Shown here: one piece after another, positions 1 to 11,083 of the stretch
Position numbering within the stretch: the stretch's first letter is position 1
Layout of the letters: the number at the start of each line of letters is the position of its first letter
DNA from: Muscardinus avellanarius
Lineage: Eukaryota; Chordata; Mammalia; Rodentia; Gliridae
Direction of reading: 5' to 3'
NCBI GenBank assembly: GCA_963383645.1
Contig: OY726564.1
Location: 110,506,540 to 110,570,539, forward strand
Length of the DNA stretch: 64,000 nucleotides
Notes under the pieces: generated by a model
The model's database searches: none
Told to the model about the DNA's origin: nothing
Seen by the model: the letters and a program-made list of their open reading frames with translations, nothing else
Program-made: the position numbers and the translations under genes

Positions 1-51
1 TATCTACAGCAAAGCTAATGGGAGTGTGCTACATGACCACTAAAATCGCTG

Positions 52-220
52 ATACAAGTACTTGGGAGGCTGAGACAGGAAGGTTGCAGGTTTGTGGCCA
101 GCCGCAGCAACTTAGCAAGACTCTCCGCAACCTAGCAGCCCTGTTTCAAAGCAAAAAATAAAAAGGGTAGGCATGTAGCTCAGAGGCAGAATTCCTCTGG
201 GTTCAGTGCACCATTATCCC
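52..220 (+). mobile_element. B1-dID SINE (5'-truncated)
   Basis: The B1 head from ACTTGGGAGGCTGAGACAGG is followed by an AAAATAAAAAGGG linker and an ID tail (GTAGCTCAGAGGCAGAA). The extreme 5' end of the head is missing. Confidence 0.85.
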
Positions 221-1676
221 GCTCTACCCCATCCCATCCCTGCCCCACACGCACCTGCTGCTGATAAAAAGAACTAGCAAAACTAGAGGGTTTTTTCAGG
301 TCTTCCTCAGTTTCCTGGACTTGATGACTGTTTGTGCCTTTCTTTGGAATGTAACGCCAGGCCTGCGTCTGTGCTGCCCCTCCCTCCGCAGTGGTGATCT
401 TGTCATCTCTTCCTGCCCTCTCAGCAAGGAGGTTTTCACGAGGGCCCCTAGGGCAGTTTTTCACTCCACCCACCTTTTTGCCTCACAGACTACTCTCTGC
501 CAGAGGGAAGGACGTCCAGGCATGCTTTGGCAGTAACAATGGCTGCCTGCCTTCAAGAATACCACACGCAGACTCCTCATGACTCTCCCCGTTCAATTCT
601 CAGGACCCGGTTCTGGTGGGTGAGGTGTGTATGGGGGAGGGGTACTAGAGATGAACCCAGAGGTGCTCTACCTCTGAGCATCACCTGTTGCCCTCTCTAT
701 TTTCTATTTTGAAATAGGGTCTTTAGGTTGCTGAGGCTGGCCTCAAACTTGCTGTACTCCTGTCTCAGTCTTCCAAGTACAAGGATTACAGGCATACACT
801 CCCATGCCTAATTCATAATACAGGTTTGATTTACCTGTGACCTCAGTTCCCAGGCATATGCAAGGATGCCATAAGTTTGTAGTCATCCGCCTTTTTTCTT
901 GATTGAAATGGGAGTGTCACCTTCCAGCTCTCTACATTGCTAAGTTCATCTGTCTAGTTTTTAACACTCATTCTACAGATGGACTGTAAGGGTTTTCAGT
1001 AATCACTTTTAATTGTCTTAAGAGTTCTCGCTATTAGAATTTATATATTGCTCAGCATATTTGTGAACAGCATCAAACTAAATAGACATTTTATTTCTTG
1101 TAATATTTTAGTGATTACCTTTTTCAAAGTATAATGAAACGTTTTAAATTTTATTTAAAAACCTCTTATAGATCTTCTAGTTCCTAACTTTAATTTGTGC
1201 TGCTGGTTCTTTAGCCTCTTGTATTGCTGTTTCTGGTAGGACTCACTGTACTGTTCCCCATTCCACATGCAACTCTTTGTTCTGGTCACAAAATGAGCTC
1301 ATTTACAGTGGACAATCTGGTGTCTAAATTCTTAGTAGCAGTGGAATCATCTCTTTAAAATTTAATTTCTGGTGAAAGTTTCAGAACAGACTTAACCTGG
1401 GGCAAGAATTATAAAAGTAAGGAGAAACTTTAGGCTGTCCAGAAATTGTGAAGTGTGATATTATCTCATTATCTTAACCATTAGAAATTTTTAAATTTTT
1501 CATTCTTAAACAATGAATGCTTTTCCTAGTAATTCACCTGACTGCTTACATGCAACTGACACATATGGAAGACATGTTTAAACCAATTTGGCCTTCTCCT
1601 TATGAGCCAAGGGAGTAGCTACAGAAATGAAATAATAGAGGCTGTTGTCATGATTTATTGTCACATGAAAAACATT
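221..1676. other. Intronic sequence, one SINE, otherwise unassigned
   Basis: Apart from the minus-strand SINE at 641-810 I recognise nothing here. Frames are broken and no splice-bounded exon is evident. The stretch 1000-1550 is AT-rich. Confidence 0.6.
641..810 (-). mobile_element. B1-dID SINE
   Basis: The antisense ID tail (GGTACTAGAGATGAACCCAG) is followed by TTTTGAAATAGGGTCT, GAGGCTGGCCTC and a B1 head ending GATTACAGGCATAC. It is diverged. Confidence 0.85.
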
Positions 1677-1679
1677 GTG

Positions 1680-1710
<31 letters not shown>
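1677..1710. repeat. (TTTTG)n simple repeat
   Basis: A run of TTTTG units directly abuts the minus-strand SINE. It is best read as the expanded A-rich tail of that SINE. Confidence 0.9.
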
Positions 1711-1910
1711 GCAGGTCTGGGGATGGAGCCCAGGGCCATTCAACCTCTAAGCTACATCCCCTCCCCTACTTTTTGTTCTTTATTTTGAAACAGGGTCTCA
1801 CTAAGTTGCAGAGGGCCTCACTAAGTAGCTCAGGCTGTCCGTGAACCACTATCCTCTGGTCTCAGCCTCCCGAATTCTGGGATTACACACGTGTGCCACC
1901 ATATCTGGCT
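1706..1910 (-). mobile_element. B1-dID SINE
   Basis: A near-complete antisense copy: ID tail, TATTTTGAAACAGGGTCTCAC, then the head ending GTGTGCCACCATATCTGGCT. It contains the extra CAGAGGGCCTCACTAAGT duplication seen in several local copies. Confidence 0.9.
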
Positions 1911-1929
1911 TAAGACATTAGATTTTTTA

Positions 1930-2146
1930 GCTGGGCATGGTGGCGCATGCTTGTAATCCTAGCACTTGGGAGGCTGAGACAGGAGGATCACACAGGTTCG
2001 AAGCCAGCCTCAGTTACTTAGTGAGGCTCTCAGCAACTTAGACCCTGTTTCCAAATAAAGTATAAAATAGGTCTGGGATTGTAGCCAGAGGTAGGAAAGT
2101 CCCTGGGTTCCATCCCAGTACCACCAAAAAAAAAAAAAAAAAAAAA
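1930..2146 (+). mobile_element. B1-dID SINE, TTTCCAAATAAA subfamily
   Basis: Full-length: GCTGGGCATGGTGGCGCATG head, CCTGTTTCCAAATAAAG linker, AATAGGTCTGGGATTGTAG tail and a 20-base A-run. Confidence 0.93.
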
Positions 2147-2340
2147 GGATTTTTAAACATGGGCCTATTTTTGGCATTTCACAGATTTTAAATCAAATTT
2201 GGCTAAGTACAGATTTTTAACCATTAAAGACTAGAATCTTACAGTTGTAAAGTCAGATTGGTATATTTCTAAGCACAAATTTGATCTTGTTTTTCTTTTA
2301 TTATATCTGGCAACTATTCCTAATTATATATATAACTTCC

Positions 2341-2523
2341 CCCCATGCCAGAGATTGAACCAAGGAGAGTTCTACCTCTGAGCTAGACCCCCAGCCCTTT
2401 ATTTCTGTATTTATTTTTTTAAGAAGAGTCTTGCTAAGTTGCAGAGACTGGCCTTGAATTTAGGATCCTCCTGTCTCAGCCTCCCAGGTGCTGGGATTAC
2501 AGGTATGTGCCTCCACACCCGGC
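2341..2523 (-). mobile_element. B1-dID SINE
   Basis: An antisense copy with tail string GAGCTAGACCCCCAGCCC and head string CTGGGATTACAGGTATGTGC. Confidence 0.88.
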
Positions 2524-3408
2524 AGCAGCCTCTTTATCAGGCTCCAGCGTGGTTATGCAGTACTTGCATAGCAACATTTTGCACTCCACAAATATGTACC
2601 GTTTTTAGATCTCCAGACACCCAGGCTGGTTTTGTTTCATGTTGTTTTTGTCTTTGTGCCTTTGATCTTCTCTCGCTGCGTTCGGATTTCCTTTTCTGCT
2701 CTTTGGTTTATTGCATACAGTAATCCCATTACGTGCGGCACTGAGTCGTGTAGCCACAGGCGCGGTGAGTGCTCGCTGACTGGAAGGGACTGCCATTGGA
2801 GTGACCGTTTGGCCCTTCAGGACCATTTCTGTCATGTTCCTAATGGCGGTGTTTTTCAGACTTTTAGACACGTTTGCTGATGGGAAATCCTGCTTCACAG
2901 GGCAACCTGCTAAATTTTCAATAACTCTACATCATATAAAGCTGTCCCACAAGAAGAGCTCTAGTCTCTTCTTTCCATCACCTCGAACACATTTTGTACT
3001 TTATAATGTAGACTGTTCGGCAGCTTGTGGCTCTGTGTGGATTAAAATCCAACACTTTCTGAATTAGCTGTCATTGCGTTAATCCACTCTGTACCTCAGT
3101 CTTCCTTGAATCCTTTGGAGATTCACTGCTACTTGGAAATGTAGGTAGAGTTCCAGACGTGTACAGAGTCACTGGCGTCACGTAGGTTTTTGCCATGGGT
3201 AGTTCAGCCTGCAAGAACGGGTTGAAAGAAAGAGAGGGCTCGGGCCAGGGAGTCTCCAGATTCCATCTTTGCGTGTGGCCTAGCATGTGGTTTGGCTTTC
3301 GTTAAATACAAGGTACCTGAACTTGTCAATTATTTCATCTCTTCCACTTCAGATACCTTAACTAACATAAAAGCATGTGTCACCCCCACTGTTAGGTATG
3401 TTCCTTTA
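2524..3408. other. Intronic sequence, unassigned
   Basis: It looks single-copy and I recognise no repeat family or exon. Overlapping short ORFs on both strands have no recognisable domains. Confidence 0.5.
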
Positions 3409-3472
3409 AAAAAAAAAAAAAAAAAAAGCCAATACCAGTTATAGGTAAAAGTGCAGTAGAAAAAAATTATTT

Positions 3473-3492
3473 AAAAGTAGCTAAATTTCAAA
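3473..3492 (+). repeat. L1 target-site duplication, 5' copy
   Basis: The 20-bp AAAAGTAGCTAAATTTCAAA is repeated exactly at 4241-4260. Together they bracket the truncated L1. Confidence 0.93.
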
Positions 3493-4240
3493 ACTACACT
3501 GAGATTCCATCTAACCCCAGTCAGAGTGGCAAGCATAAAGAAATCAAACAACAACAAATGCTGGCGAGGATGTGGGGAAAGAGGAACTCTTTTACATTTT
3601 TGGTGGGAGTGCAAACTAGTTCAGCAGCTATGGAGATCTGTGTGGAGATTCCTAAGAAAGGTGGGAATAGATCCACCATATGATCCAGCTCTACCACTCC
3701 TGGGTATCTTTCCAAAGGGGTTGAATTCAGAGAAATACAGCAACATATGCATACCTATGTTCATAGCAGCACAATTTGTAATAGCCAAAATATGGAACCA
3801 ACCCAGATCACCATCAACAGACGAATGGATAGCAAAACTGTGGGAAATACACACAATGGAATTCTACTCAGTCATAAAGAAGAACAAAATTATATCATTT
3901 GCAAGAAGATGGAAAGCCCTGGAGAACATTATGTTAAGTGAGATCAGCCAAGCACAGGAGAAGGTACATATGTTTCCTCTAATATGCCCAAACTAGGAAA
4001 CACAGAGGATACCAGTGGGACTCCAGATAATGGAGGGGAAATACCAGCAAAGTTTGAATGGAAAGATAGGAGAGGAGGAAGGCTGATCCTGATTAATGAG
4101 GGTCTACATCTGAACATGTGTAAAATTATGAATATAACATGGTTAACCTGGACAACCATTAGTTGGAGGGGGGGAGAGGGCTCCAAATATAGTTTAAATG
4201 TATACTATTTATGTTCAATAAAAAAATTGTTAAAAGAAAA
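3493..4240 (+). mobile_element. 5'-truncated L1 (ORF2 C-terminus and 3'UTR)
   Basis: An uninterrupted frame up to the stop at 3994-3996 gives the C-terminal part of L1 ORF2p. Visible in it are the [11 protein letters not shown] and WWECKLVQ strings of the cysteine-rich end, PLLGIFPK, and the FIAAQFVIAKIWNQPRSPSTDEW and SEISQ signatures (the former quoted only as landmarks). A 3'UTR of about 240 bp follows, ending TTCAATAAAA and an A-rich tail. A perfect 20-bp duplication flanks it, showing target-primed reverse transcription at an A-rich site. The element lacks RT and endonuclease domains and cannot move itself. The intact frame and perfect duplication suggest it is one of the younger insertions here. 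Confidence 0.95.
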
Positions 4241-4260
4241 AAAAGTAGCTAAATTTCAAA
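4241..4260 (+). repeat. L1 target-site duplication, 3' copy
   Basis: An exact second copy of the 20-bp sequence found at 3473-3492. Confidence 0.93.
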
Positions 4261-6440
4261 TTTCTAGTAATTAATGAGAAAATCAGACTTAATTTCTAGT
4301 CTTGTCACAGACGTGTTTTGAATGTTACTCCTCTTTCCTCTTACCCTCTCCCTTCCTCTTACCTTGTGTGTTTGTACCTGGGCATCAGATATCTAAACAT
4401 TACCTACACTTGGGATTTCATCGACTGAAAGCCACTTGGCCAGCCTTAGTCTCTTCTCCAACACCGATCTGTTGGTTCATATCCTTCACTCTGCCGTACG
4501 TCTCCCGATGTCCAAGTGTAGGGGCAGCTCTGCCTAAGGGTCCTCAGAGAATGCTTTCGTGGTTTGCTTCAGAAGAGAAAGACGGGAAATGGTCAGAGAG
4601 AGAAGTCCCACCTTTGCTGTTTCATCAGATGCCAAGGTGCTGTGTCGGGGTGTTTAGTATTGAATCCATTCAGGACTCTAACATGTCACCTTTGAATCCT
4701 CACAAAGACTCTCTCAAGTGCCTAAGGTTATCTGTTTGATAGTTGAAAACATTAATCTGTAAAAAGATGAAGCAGTTCTAGCCAAGTCTTTATGTCTTGC
4801 TATTTTTCCTACCGTGTTACATAGTATCCTACAATAGTACAGAACTCTGGAAATAGCTTCATCAGAGTGGTGTGAAGGAGATTTGCAGCCGCGCCCTTGG
4901 ATATGCAGGGTCCTGTGCCGGGCTCTGCTCGGGTGTCATCAGCAGTGCAGTCGTTTTCCGTGTGACTCAGGACGTCCAGGGACCTAAGATTCTGACATGC
5001 GATGAAGTGCCTGGGGACACTCCTGGTGCTGTGTGGCGAGGATAATTGAGTTCTTCGGGGCCGCTTGGGGAGAAGGCTTTGGAAGCGTTGGTGTCTGTGT
5101 ACCTCAGTCCCTCTTCTCTAGTGCATATTCTATACCTGTTCTCCCTGACTAAAAATTGCTTTGACTTTGTACATTAATGTGCTTTTTAATCATTCTTTTA
5201 TTATCCGAATCTTGATTTTTTAAAATTTAGATTATTTGGATGCATTGAAATGTATTTAAATGAGAATTCTGTGCAGTTAAGAAATTGGAATATAAATGCT
5301 TGAATAACAAAAGTGTCTTAGTGATCAAACACATCAAAAGTGGAAGCTGCATGACTCATGTGGACAAATGAAAACTGCCTTTGTCCACAGATCGCAGCAG
5401 TCCTACATCAACATGGAGGTCTCTGTCTGACTTAGGACAGCTGGCTAAGTCTGATCGTTCCCCTCCATACAGCTTTTAAAACTCTTAGTCCTTGAATTGC
5501 TGTCCTGACCATTTTATTCAATGTCTCTGCTAGGATTATTGAATTACTTAAAAAAAAAAAAACAACCAAGTAAAGTGAATTCATCTTTGTGAGCTATTTT
5601 TTAAGGTGTTTTATGGTTTTTTAAAATAAGTTGATGCTTGCTTATTTAAAGACCCAATAGCCAGGGAGTGGAATTAATGTAGAAATATTATTTTTCTAAG
5701 GGACCACAATGCTTTAATCCAGGGTCATTAGTAAAGGCTAATCATTATTATAGATATGGATTTTTCATTAGGAATTTGTTTCTTTTTTCCAAAATACAGT
5801 TTATAAAAGTTCAGAAGTTACCATTTCCAAGAAAAGCTGGCTACTAAGTATTTACTTCTTAGTACCAAATTTGAAATCTCAATTTTTATTTTTTTTATAT
5901 TTTGCATATGAGATCTGTTGGTGGGGAAGGGATAGAGGTCTAGGGATAGGAGCTAATGGCATTTTTAAGTGCACCGGGGTGATGCATAGCACCAGGATAA
6001 GCTGTAAGCACACCTCCGCTGGGTTCGTCTATAGCTACCTGAGAAGATCCTGCTTGTGGTTCTGTAATCCCCATATTTCTTACCCTGCACAGTATTAGAA
6101 CCACATAGGTATAGAGTGAGGCGCCTTATTTTTCTAGGCCTTTTTGAAAACCTTAGTCTACTCTTTATTTTAGTGGGTCTTTTTGAAATTTTTACTCATT
6201 GCATTTATTTTACCTCTAATGTTATGTAATAAATTCAAATCTAGATCCAATTATCCTTCACTGAAATGACCTCTGACTAAAAATTAGTAATTTGAATATT
6301 ATGAGATATAATTCAAAGAAAAATATGTGTTATGCCCAAAACTATTTATGCTTCCAAATATACATGTAAGTTATCTTACCATTCTTGTTCATTTCTAGAA
6401 TGTCTCAACCAAGACCAAGAAATAAATATTTTTTTTAAAT
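4261..6440. other. Intronic sequence, unassigned
   Basis: About 2.2 kb with no recognised repeat apart from a short A-run near 5550. GC is higher around 4880-5060 and AT-rich sequence follows. No exon with COP1 similarity was found. Confidence 0.5.
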
Positions 6441-6550
6441 TAGGGATTGGACTAGGGGTGTTATACCTCTGAGATACACCCCTAGCCCTTTTGTTTTTAT
6501 TTTGAAACAGAATCTCACTAAGTTACTGAGGCTGGCCGTGAACCTGTGAT
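6441..6550 (-). mobile_element. B1-dID SINE, truncated
   Basis: The antisense ID tail (GAGATACACCCCTAGCCC) and linker are followed by only the start of the head, stopping at AACCTGTGAT. Confidence 0.82.
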
Positions 6551-6566
6551 GAATGTGTATTTCCTC

Positions 6567-6762
6567 CTATACGTAGTTAGGTTTATATAAGAGCTTGCAT
6601 TTGTTTGAACAAATACAAAAATTGAATAAAAATAATACGATATGAACTTCCACAAAACCTGAAATGACAGCCTCTCACACTCGGGAGCTGGCCCATGCTC
6701 TCCCTTAAACGTGTACCCTCACTTTTCTTAATAAACCTCTGCCTTTGTCTTTGAAAAAAAAA
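6567..6762 (+). mobile_element. Possible retroposed transcript end, source unknown
   Basis: A unique segment ends with AATAAA (6731-6736), about 20 bases and then a pure A-run (6752-6763). That is the layout of a retroposed, polyadenylated RNA or an LTR R-region. I do not recognise the source, and no target-site duplication is obvious. Confidence 0.35.
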
Positions 6763-7050
6763 AAAAGGCAAAGCAGGCTATTGATAGAGTATACCTTTGC
6801 TCTCAAATAAGTCTGTCTCTGATTAACATCATTAGCTCTGAATTGTTATTAATGAGGATCATTTGGTTCTTATATTGACACTTTTCAGTGGTTTTTAGAG
6901 GAATCTGGACAGGCTCTAGCTAAGAGTGGCATATATGACCTGACAAGAAAGGGTAAAAAATATAAATCCCATTATGTGTGAGAGCACACTGAAGGCTGTG
7001 ACGCAGAGAGACTCAAGCACAGGAGCACTGCAGAGTATTTAAGAACAAGG

Positions 7051-7231
7051 AGTGGCCCAGGCCTGCAATCCCAATCCTCTTGGAGGCTGACAGGAGGATC
7101 GCAGGTTTGAAGCCATCTTCAGCAACTCGGCAGAGCTCTCAGCAGCTTAGACCCTGTTTCCAAAGAAATAAAGCAGGACAAGAATTGCAGCTCAGAGGTA
7201 GAATGCTGCTGGGCTCGATCCTCAGCACCAC
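7051..7231 (+). mobile_element. B1-dID SINE
   Basis: The head GAGGCTGACAGGAGGATCGC, linker TTTCCAAAGAAATAAAG and tail GCAGCTCAGAGGTAGAATG are all recognisable. Confidence 0.87.
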
Positions 7232-7325
7232 AAGAAGGAGAGGAGAGGAGAGGAGAGGGGAGGGGAGGGGAGGGGAGGGGAGGGGAGGGGAGGGAGGGAG
7301 GGGAAGGGAGGGGAGGAGAGGAGAG
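7232..7325 (+). repeat. (GGGGA)n / (GGAGA)n purine repeat
   Basis: A pure purine tract of 5-bp units follows the SINE tail. It is a degenerated SINE tail with runs of four G that could form G-quadruplexes. Confidence 0.92.
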
Positions 7326-7639
7326 GCCTTTCTGGCTGGGCATAGTGGGCAGGCCTAGCAAAGTGTGTCTCCTGACTGTGGAACACTCCTCCCACCTTGG
7401 TTTCATGACCAAACCCTTTCCTTCAGTGGTATCACATGAAATCATAATTAAGGGAAATGTGGAAGAGACCAAATTTTGCATGCTTTGTAAGACTTAGGAA
7501 CCTAGCATATGAGATTTGAACTATGTCTGTGTGTTGTATTAAAGAGCTGAGGCTCTCCTGTACAAGTTAAACGCCTGCCTAAGCCCCCTTTCTCCTATCT
7601 TTCCCGTTTAGTAAGTCCAGGATGGGGCCCAGGCAGTCA

Positions 7640-7860
7640 GTGAGCTCATTGGGTTCATGTCTTGGTGTTTTGGATTCACCAGTCTTTACAAGTAGATTTC
7701 TGGTTTTACTCTTCATTAGTGTATTTGAATTTGGACAAGTTACTAAATTTCACCAAGACTGTTTTCCTCTTCATTTAGACTCATTGGATAGCTGTGCAGA
7801 TTAAGGGAAATAATTCATATAAAGTTCTTGGCAAAGTGCTCAGTAAAGGTTATATGATAA
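7640..7860 (+). repeat. MIR-like ancient SINE
   Basis: The order GGACAAGTTACTAAATTT, then AAGGGAAATAATTCATATAAAG and GGCAAAGTGCTCAGTAAAGG matches the MIR core and tail plan. It is strongly diverged. Confidence 0.5.
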
Positions 7861-7884
7861 TGGCAGAGTTGTCTTTGTTGTTTT

Positions 7885-7980
7885 TCCTTAGTGTTACTCT
7901 GTTACCCAGTCTACTTCCAAACTTGTGGGCTGAAGTGAGCCACGATTTGTCTCGGCCTCCCAAGTAGCTGGAATTATAGG
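7885..7980 (-). mobile_element. 7SL-derived monomer (proto-B1/FAM-like)
   Basis: Antisense strings TTACCCAGTCTACTTCCAAA and TCGGCCTCCCAAGTAGCTGG with no ID tail indicate an old 7SL-derived monomer. Confidence 0.5.
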
Positions 7981-8029
7981 ATATTCCCTCTCATATCTTC
8001 CTATGTTAGTAAAATGTAGAACAGAGTTT

Positions 8030-8095
8030 ACAACTGTAATTCCAATAATTGGGAGGCTGAGACAGAGAATCAGAGATTCGAAGCCAGCCTCCACT
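8030..8095 (+). mobile_element. B1 head fragment
   Basis: Only TAATTGGGAGGCTGAGACAG through CGAAGCCAGCCTCCACTA remains. Confidence 0.7.
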
Positions 8096-8313
8096 AATGG
8101 GATCCTTTGTTGAGTGCAGGGAAGGCTAACCGTATCATTTTAATTTTAAAAAAATATGACCCTATTGATAGATTCTGGGCTTGTAGTCATTTTTTCTTAA
8201 ACATATTTCCATATAGTTTTCCCCAGTTAGTTCTGAAAGACCATATACTGAAAGAAAGGCCAGTGACAAAAAGAAACTATTGGGCTTACAGATGATATTT
8301 ATTTAAAAACTAT

Positions 8314-8502
8314 GAGCCGGGCGTGGTGGCGCACACTTATAATCCCAGCATTCGGGAGGCTGAGAATGGAGGATCACGGTTTGCGGACAGCCTCAGCTCC
8401 TACTTAGTAAGGCCCTCTGCAACTTAGTGAGACCCTGTTTCAAAATAAAGAATAAAAAATAGGGCAGGGGGTGTAGCTCGGAGGTCGAATGCCCCTGGGT
8501 TC
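8314..8502 (+). mobile_element. B1-dID SINE, 'GCGGACAGCC' subfamily
   Basis: The head carries the diagnostic CATTCGGGAGGCTGAGAATG and TTTGCGGACAGCCTCAG. The ID tail stops abruptly at CCCTGGGTTC and is followed by unrelated sequence. Confidence 0.93.
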
Positions 8503-9208
8503 TCGCTTGCTGTCTGTGCGCGGCACAGATTTGTCTATATCACAGAAAATGAACACCGTGGTCACATAGGGGATCTCTCCTGATGAATCGAACCCCAACA
8601 AAAGTGCAGTCAGTATATTTAATTCTGAGGTCCAGAAACAATAGAAATTTCATTTAAAAAAATGTACTCTAAATTGTTTTTAAGACGAGAATGATCATGG
8701 GAGTCAGGAAATCAACCATGGCTCAGTAGGCTGAAGCACCCCGTGTCAGAAATGTGGACACTTGCTTTGCATTTAAGTCGGAGGGTGACTTGAGCATAGG
8801 GGATTGGGGATGGTGCAGAGGCAGCAGGGGCTGATGAAATCAGACACTTGAGTAGTGTCACTTAACCCAGCATCCAGTGAAGACACCTGTCCAGAATCTG
8901 CATAGTGTAAGCTGCATTTCTTCTCGAGAAAGGAAGAGAGTGTTCCTAAGGCAGCTGTAGATCAAGCATGAAAAGCAGCTGAAAGAATAGACTCCTCTGA
9001 AAAGTGCTCTGAAGCTGCAGGATCCTGAGTGAACATCAAATTTTACTGCGCACACAGGCCATGCACTCCTGCTACATGAGGAGTTTAATTTTCAAGATGC
9101 AATTGGACTATGAATGTTAACACCGTTCTGTCCCATCATACTTCAGAAAGAAAGAGAATGAAACAAAGGCCCATTCGTTTGTGTTTATAATCTTCATACG
9201 CTTAAAGT
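8503..9208. other. Intronic sequence, unassigned
   Basis: Nothing recognised. The first 80 bp directly follow a broken SINE tail. Confidence 0.5.
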
Positions 9209-9217
9209 GGATATGGT

Positions 9218-9440
9218 AGCCAGGCATAGTGGTGCACGCTTGTAATCCCAGCATTCGGGAGGCTGAGAATGGAGGATCGCGGTTCGCGGACAGCCTCAGC
9301 TACTTAATGAGGCCCTCTGCAACTTAGTGAGACCCTGTTTCAAAATAAAGAATAAAAAATAGGGCAGAGGGTGTAGCTTGGAGGTCAAATGCCCCTGGGT
9401 TCCATCCCCAGACCCGCAAAAATAAATAAATAAATAAATA
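9218..9440 (+). mobile_element. B1-dID SINE, 'GCGGACAGCC' subfamily, with TSD
   Basis: A full-length copy very like the one at 8314, ending in (AAAT)n. GGATATGGT at 9209-9217 and 9441-9449 is a short target-site duplication. Confidence 0.95.
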
Positions 9441-9449
9441 GGATATGGT

Positions 9450-10239
9450 CTTTTGTCTTCAGTGACACAATTCATTCCAAATTAACACTCTTTTTCTAGC
9501 AGAAAACCAGACATCTGTGTTCATAAAGAAAGGGACGTGCCTTTGTCCAAATACGATAAGGGCTCAATGGAGAAATACTACACACTTCACAGGCGTGGTG
9601 TAGGTTGTGACTTGTTCTTGTTTGAAGCCTCTAATTAATTGCCTCACTTATATTTCTCCCTTAGTTTCTATTTGTCTAGGTGTGAATCCGAAATTGAATG
9701 TCTTCCTCACAGTGCTTGGTCCTCTGGGGAACTGTGCTTGTGGACACTGTGTTGTGCATGGTGATTTACCATTTCTGTTTTATCAAACATTTGTCTAAGG
9801 GACTCCAGTACATGTAGTTTTAACTTCCTGGACACGTTAAGAAGAAAACGCAAGGCATGTAAGACAAAGCATTGAAGATAGAACTGCTTACATTCATTCT
9901 TCACTGGCCAGCTCAGCCCAGCTCTTGTTTATGGAAGACAAATGAGAAGCTGTCTCAGTGTACTTCTCATCTTCCATGTCACTAACAGTGTTCTGTCACT
10001 TCAAAGGAGACTCAAGCCTAAGGATCATGGCTGCCCTTCCCCAATAAAACCTTCAAAGAACTTGCCTTCCGTAGTTTTATGACACAGACCATGAAGTTGG
10101 TTGGGAGAAAAAGTGAATTTTTTGAGACCCTTATTTGGTAGGTTTTTGCTTTTAAACATGGAAGGGTGAGATAAGGCATTGGTCCAGAGACCTTCTGTCT
10201 TGGGTGGTGGTCTGATTAGAATGCTGGAACTACGTTGCT
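9450..10239. other. Intronic sequence, unassigned
   Basis: No repeat family or exon recognised. Confidence 0.5.
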
Positions 10240-10400
10240 ACATTGGTCTCTGTTGCCGTCAGGCATTAACTTTGAGGCATTGGGCAAGTTAGCCTTCTAA
10301 ACTGCGCCTCAGTTTCTTCTCAGAAATTAGGACAATGTGGAATAAAGCTAGGAAACGTGAGAAGATAAGTGGCACGAAGTAAATGATCCATCAGTGAATA
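10240..10400 (+). repeat. MIR-like ancient SINE
   Basis: GGCATTGGGCAAGTTAGCC, CGCCTCAGTTTCTTCTCAG and AAGTGGCACGAAGTAAATG follow the MIR order. Confidence 0.5.
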
Positions 10401-10406
10401 ATAAAC

Positions 10407-10578
10407 TGAATATGGTGGTGCACATTTGTGACCTCAGCTTCTGGGGAGGCTGAGGCAGAGGCATCACAAGCTCAAGGCCAGCCTGGGTCATTTAGCAAGA
10501 CGCTGTCAAGAATATAGCCCAGCGGTAGAATATTTGCCTAGCATATGTGAAGCCCTGGGTTTAATCCCCAGTAGTGCT
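10407..10578 (+). mobile_element. B1-ID SINE with classic ID tail
   Basis: A B1 head with an ID tail that retains the rodent-type TTGCCTAGCATATGTGAAGC segment lost from most copies here. It may be an older family. Confidence 0.82.
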
Positions 10579-10790
10579 GATTAAAATTTAAAAATAGTTA
10601 TTGTCCTCAGCATAACTATATGACAATGTTTGTTTTTAATTCATCAAATATTGCGCAATATAAAAATACATTGTCTGCATTTGGTGAGTCTTATTCTAGT
10701 AAACATAAAACTTCATAAGAAATAACTATGGCATAAAGTTAAATGAAAGAAATCCTCACAATTACTCTTGAAAATAATTCTAGAGGACTG

Positions 10791-10792
<2 letters not shown>

Positions 10793-10838
<46 letters not shown>
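10793..10838 (+). repeat. (TG)n microsatellite
   Basis: A nearly pure dinucleotide run at the tail end of the adjacent minus-strand SINE. Confidence 0.96.
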
Positions 10839-10841
<3 letters not shown>

Positions 10842-11015
10842 AGTGACAGACACAGGGGTTGAACCCAGAGTATTTTACTTCTGAGCTAAACCCCCAGCCC
10901 TATTTTTTATTTTGAAACAGGATCTTGCTAAGTTGCTGAGGGCCTTGCAGTTATGACCGTCATAGCTCAGCCTCCCACGTACTAGGATTATAGGCGTGCA
11001 TCACTACATCTGGCT
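10839..11015 (-). mobile_element. B1-dID SINE
   Basis: Antisense tail GAGCTAAACCCCCAGCCC, linker TATTTTGAAACAGGATCT and head ending CATCACTACATCTGGCT. Confidence 0.88.
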
Positions 11016-11083
11016 AGAGATTACTTTTAAGTTGGAGAATTGTGGAAGGCCTTTTAAAGGTGCAGGCTTTTAAAGTGGGCTTT

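Noticed and set aside
181..200. ID tails as possible tRNA genes
   Set aside because: The tRNA-Ala-like box B wording is part of dispersed SINE tails, and none forms a complete cloverleaf.
7119..7481. 120-codon minus-strand Ser/Pro/Leu ORF
   Set aside because: It is a translation of the purine repeat and the adjoining SINE tail.
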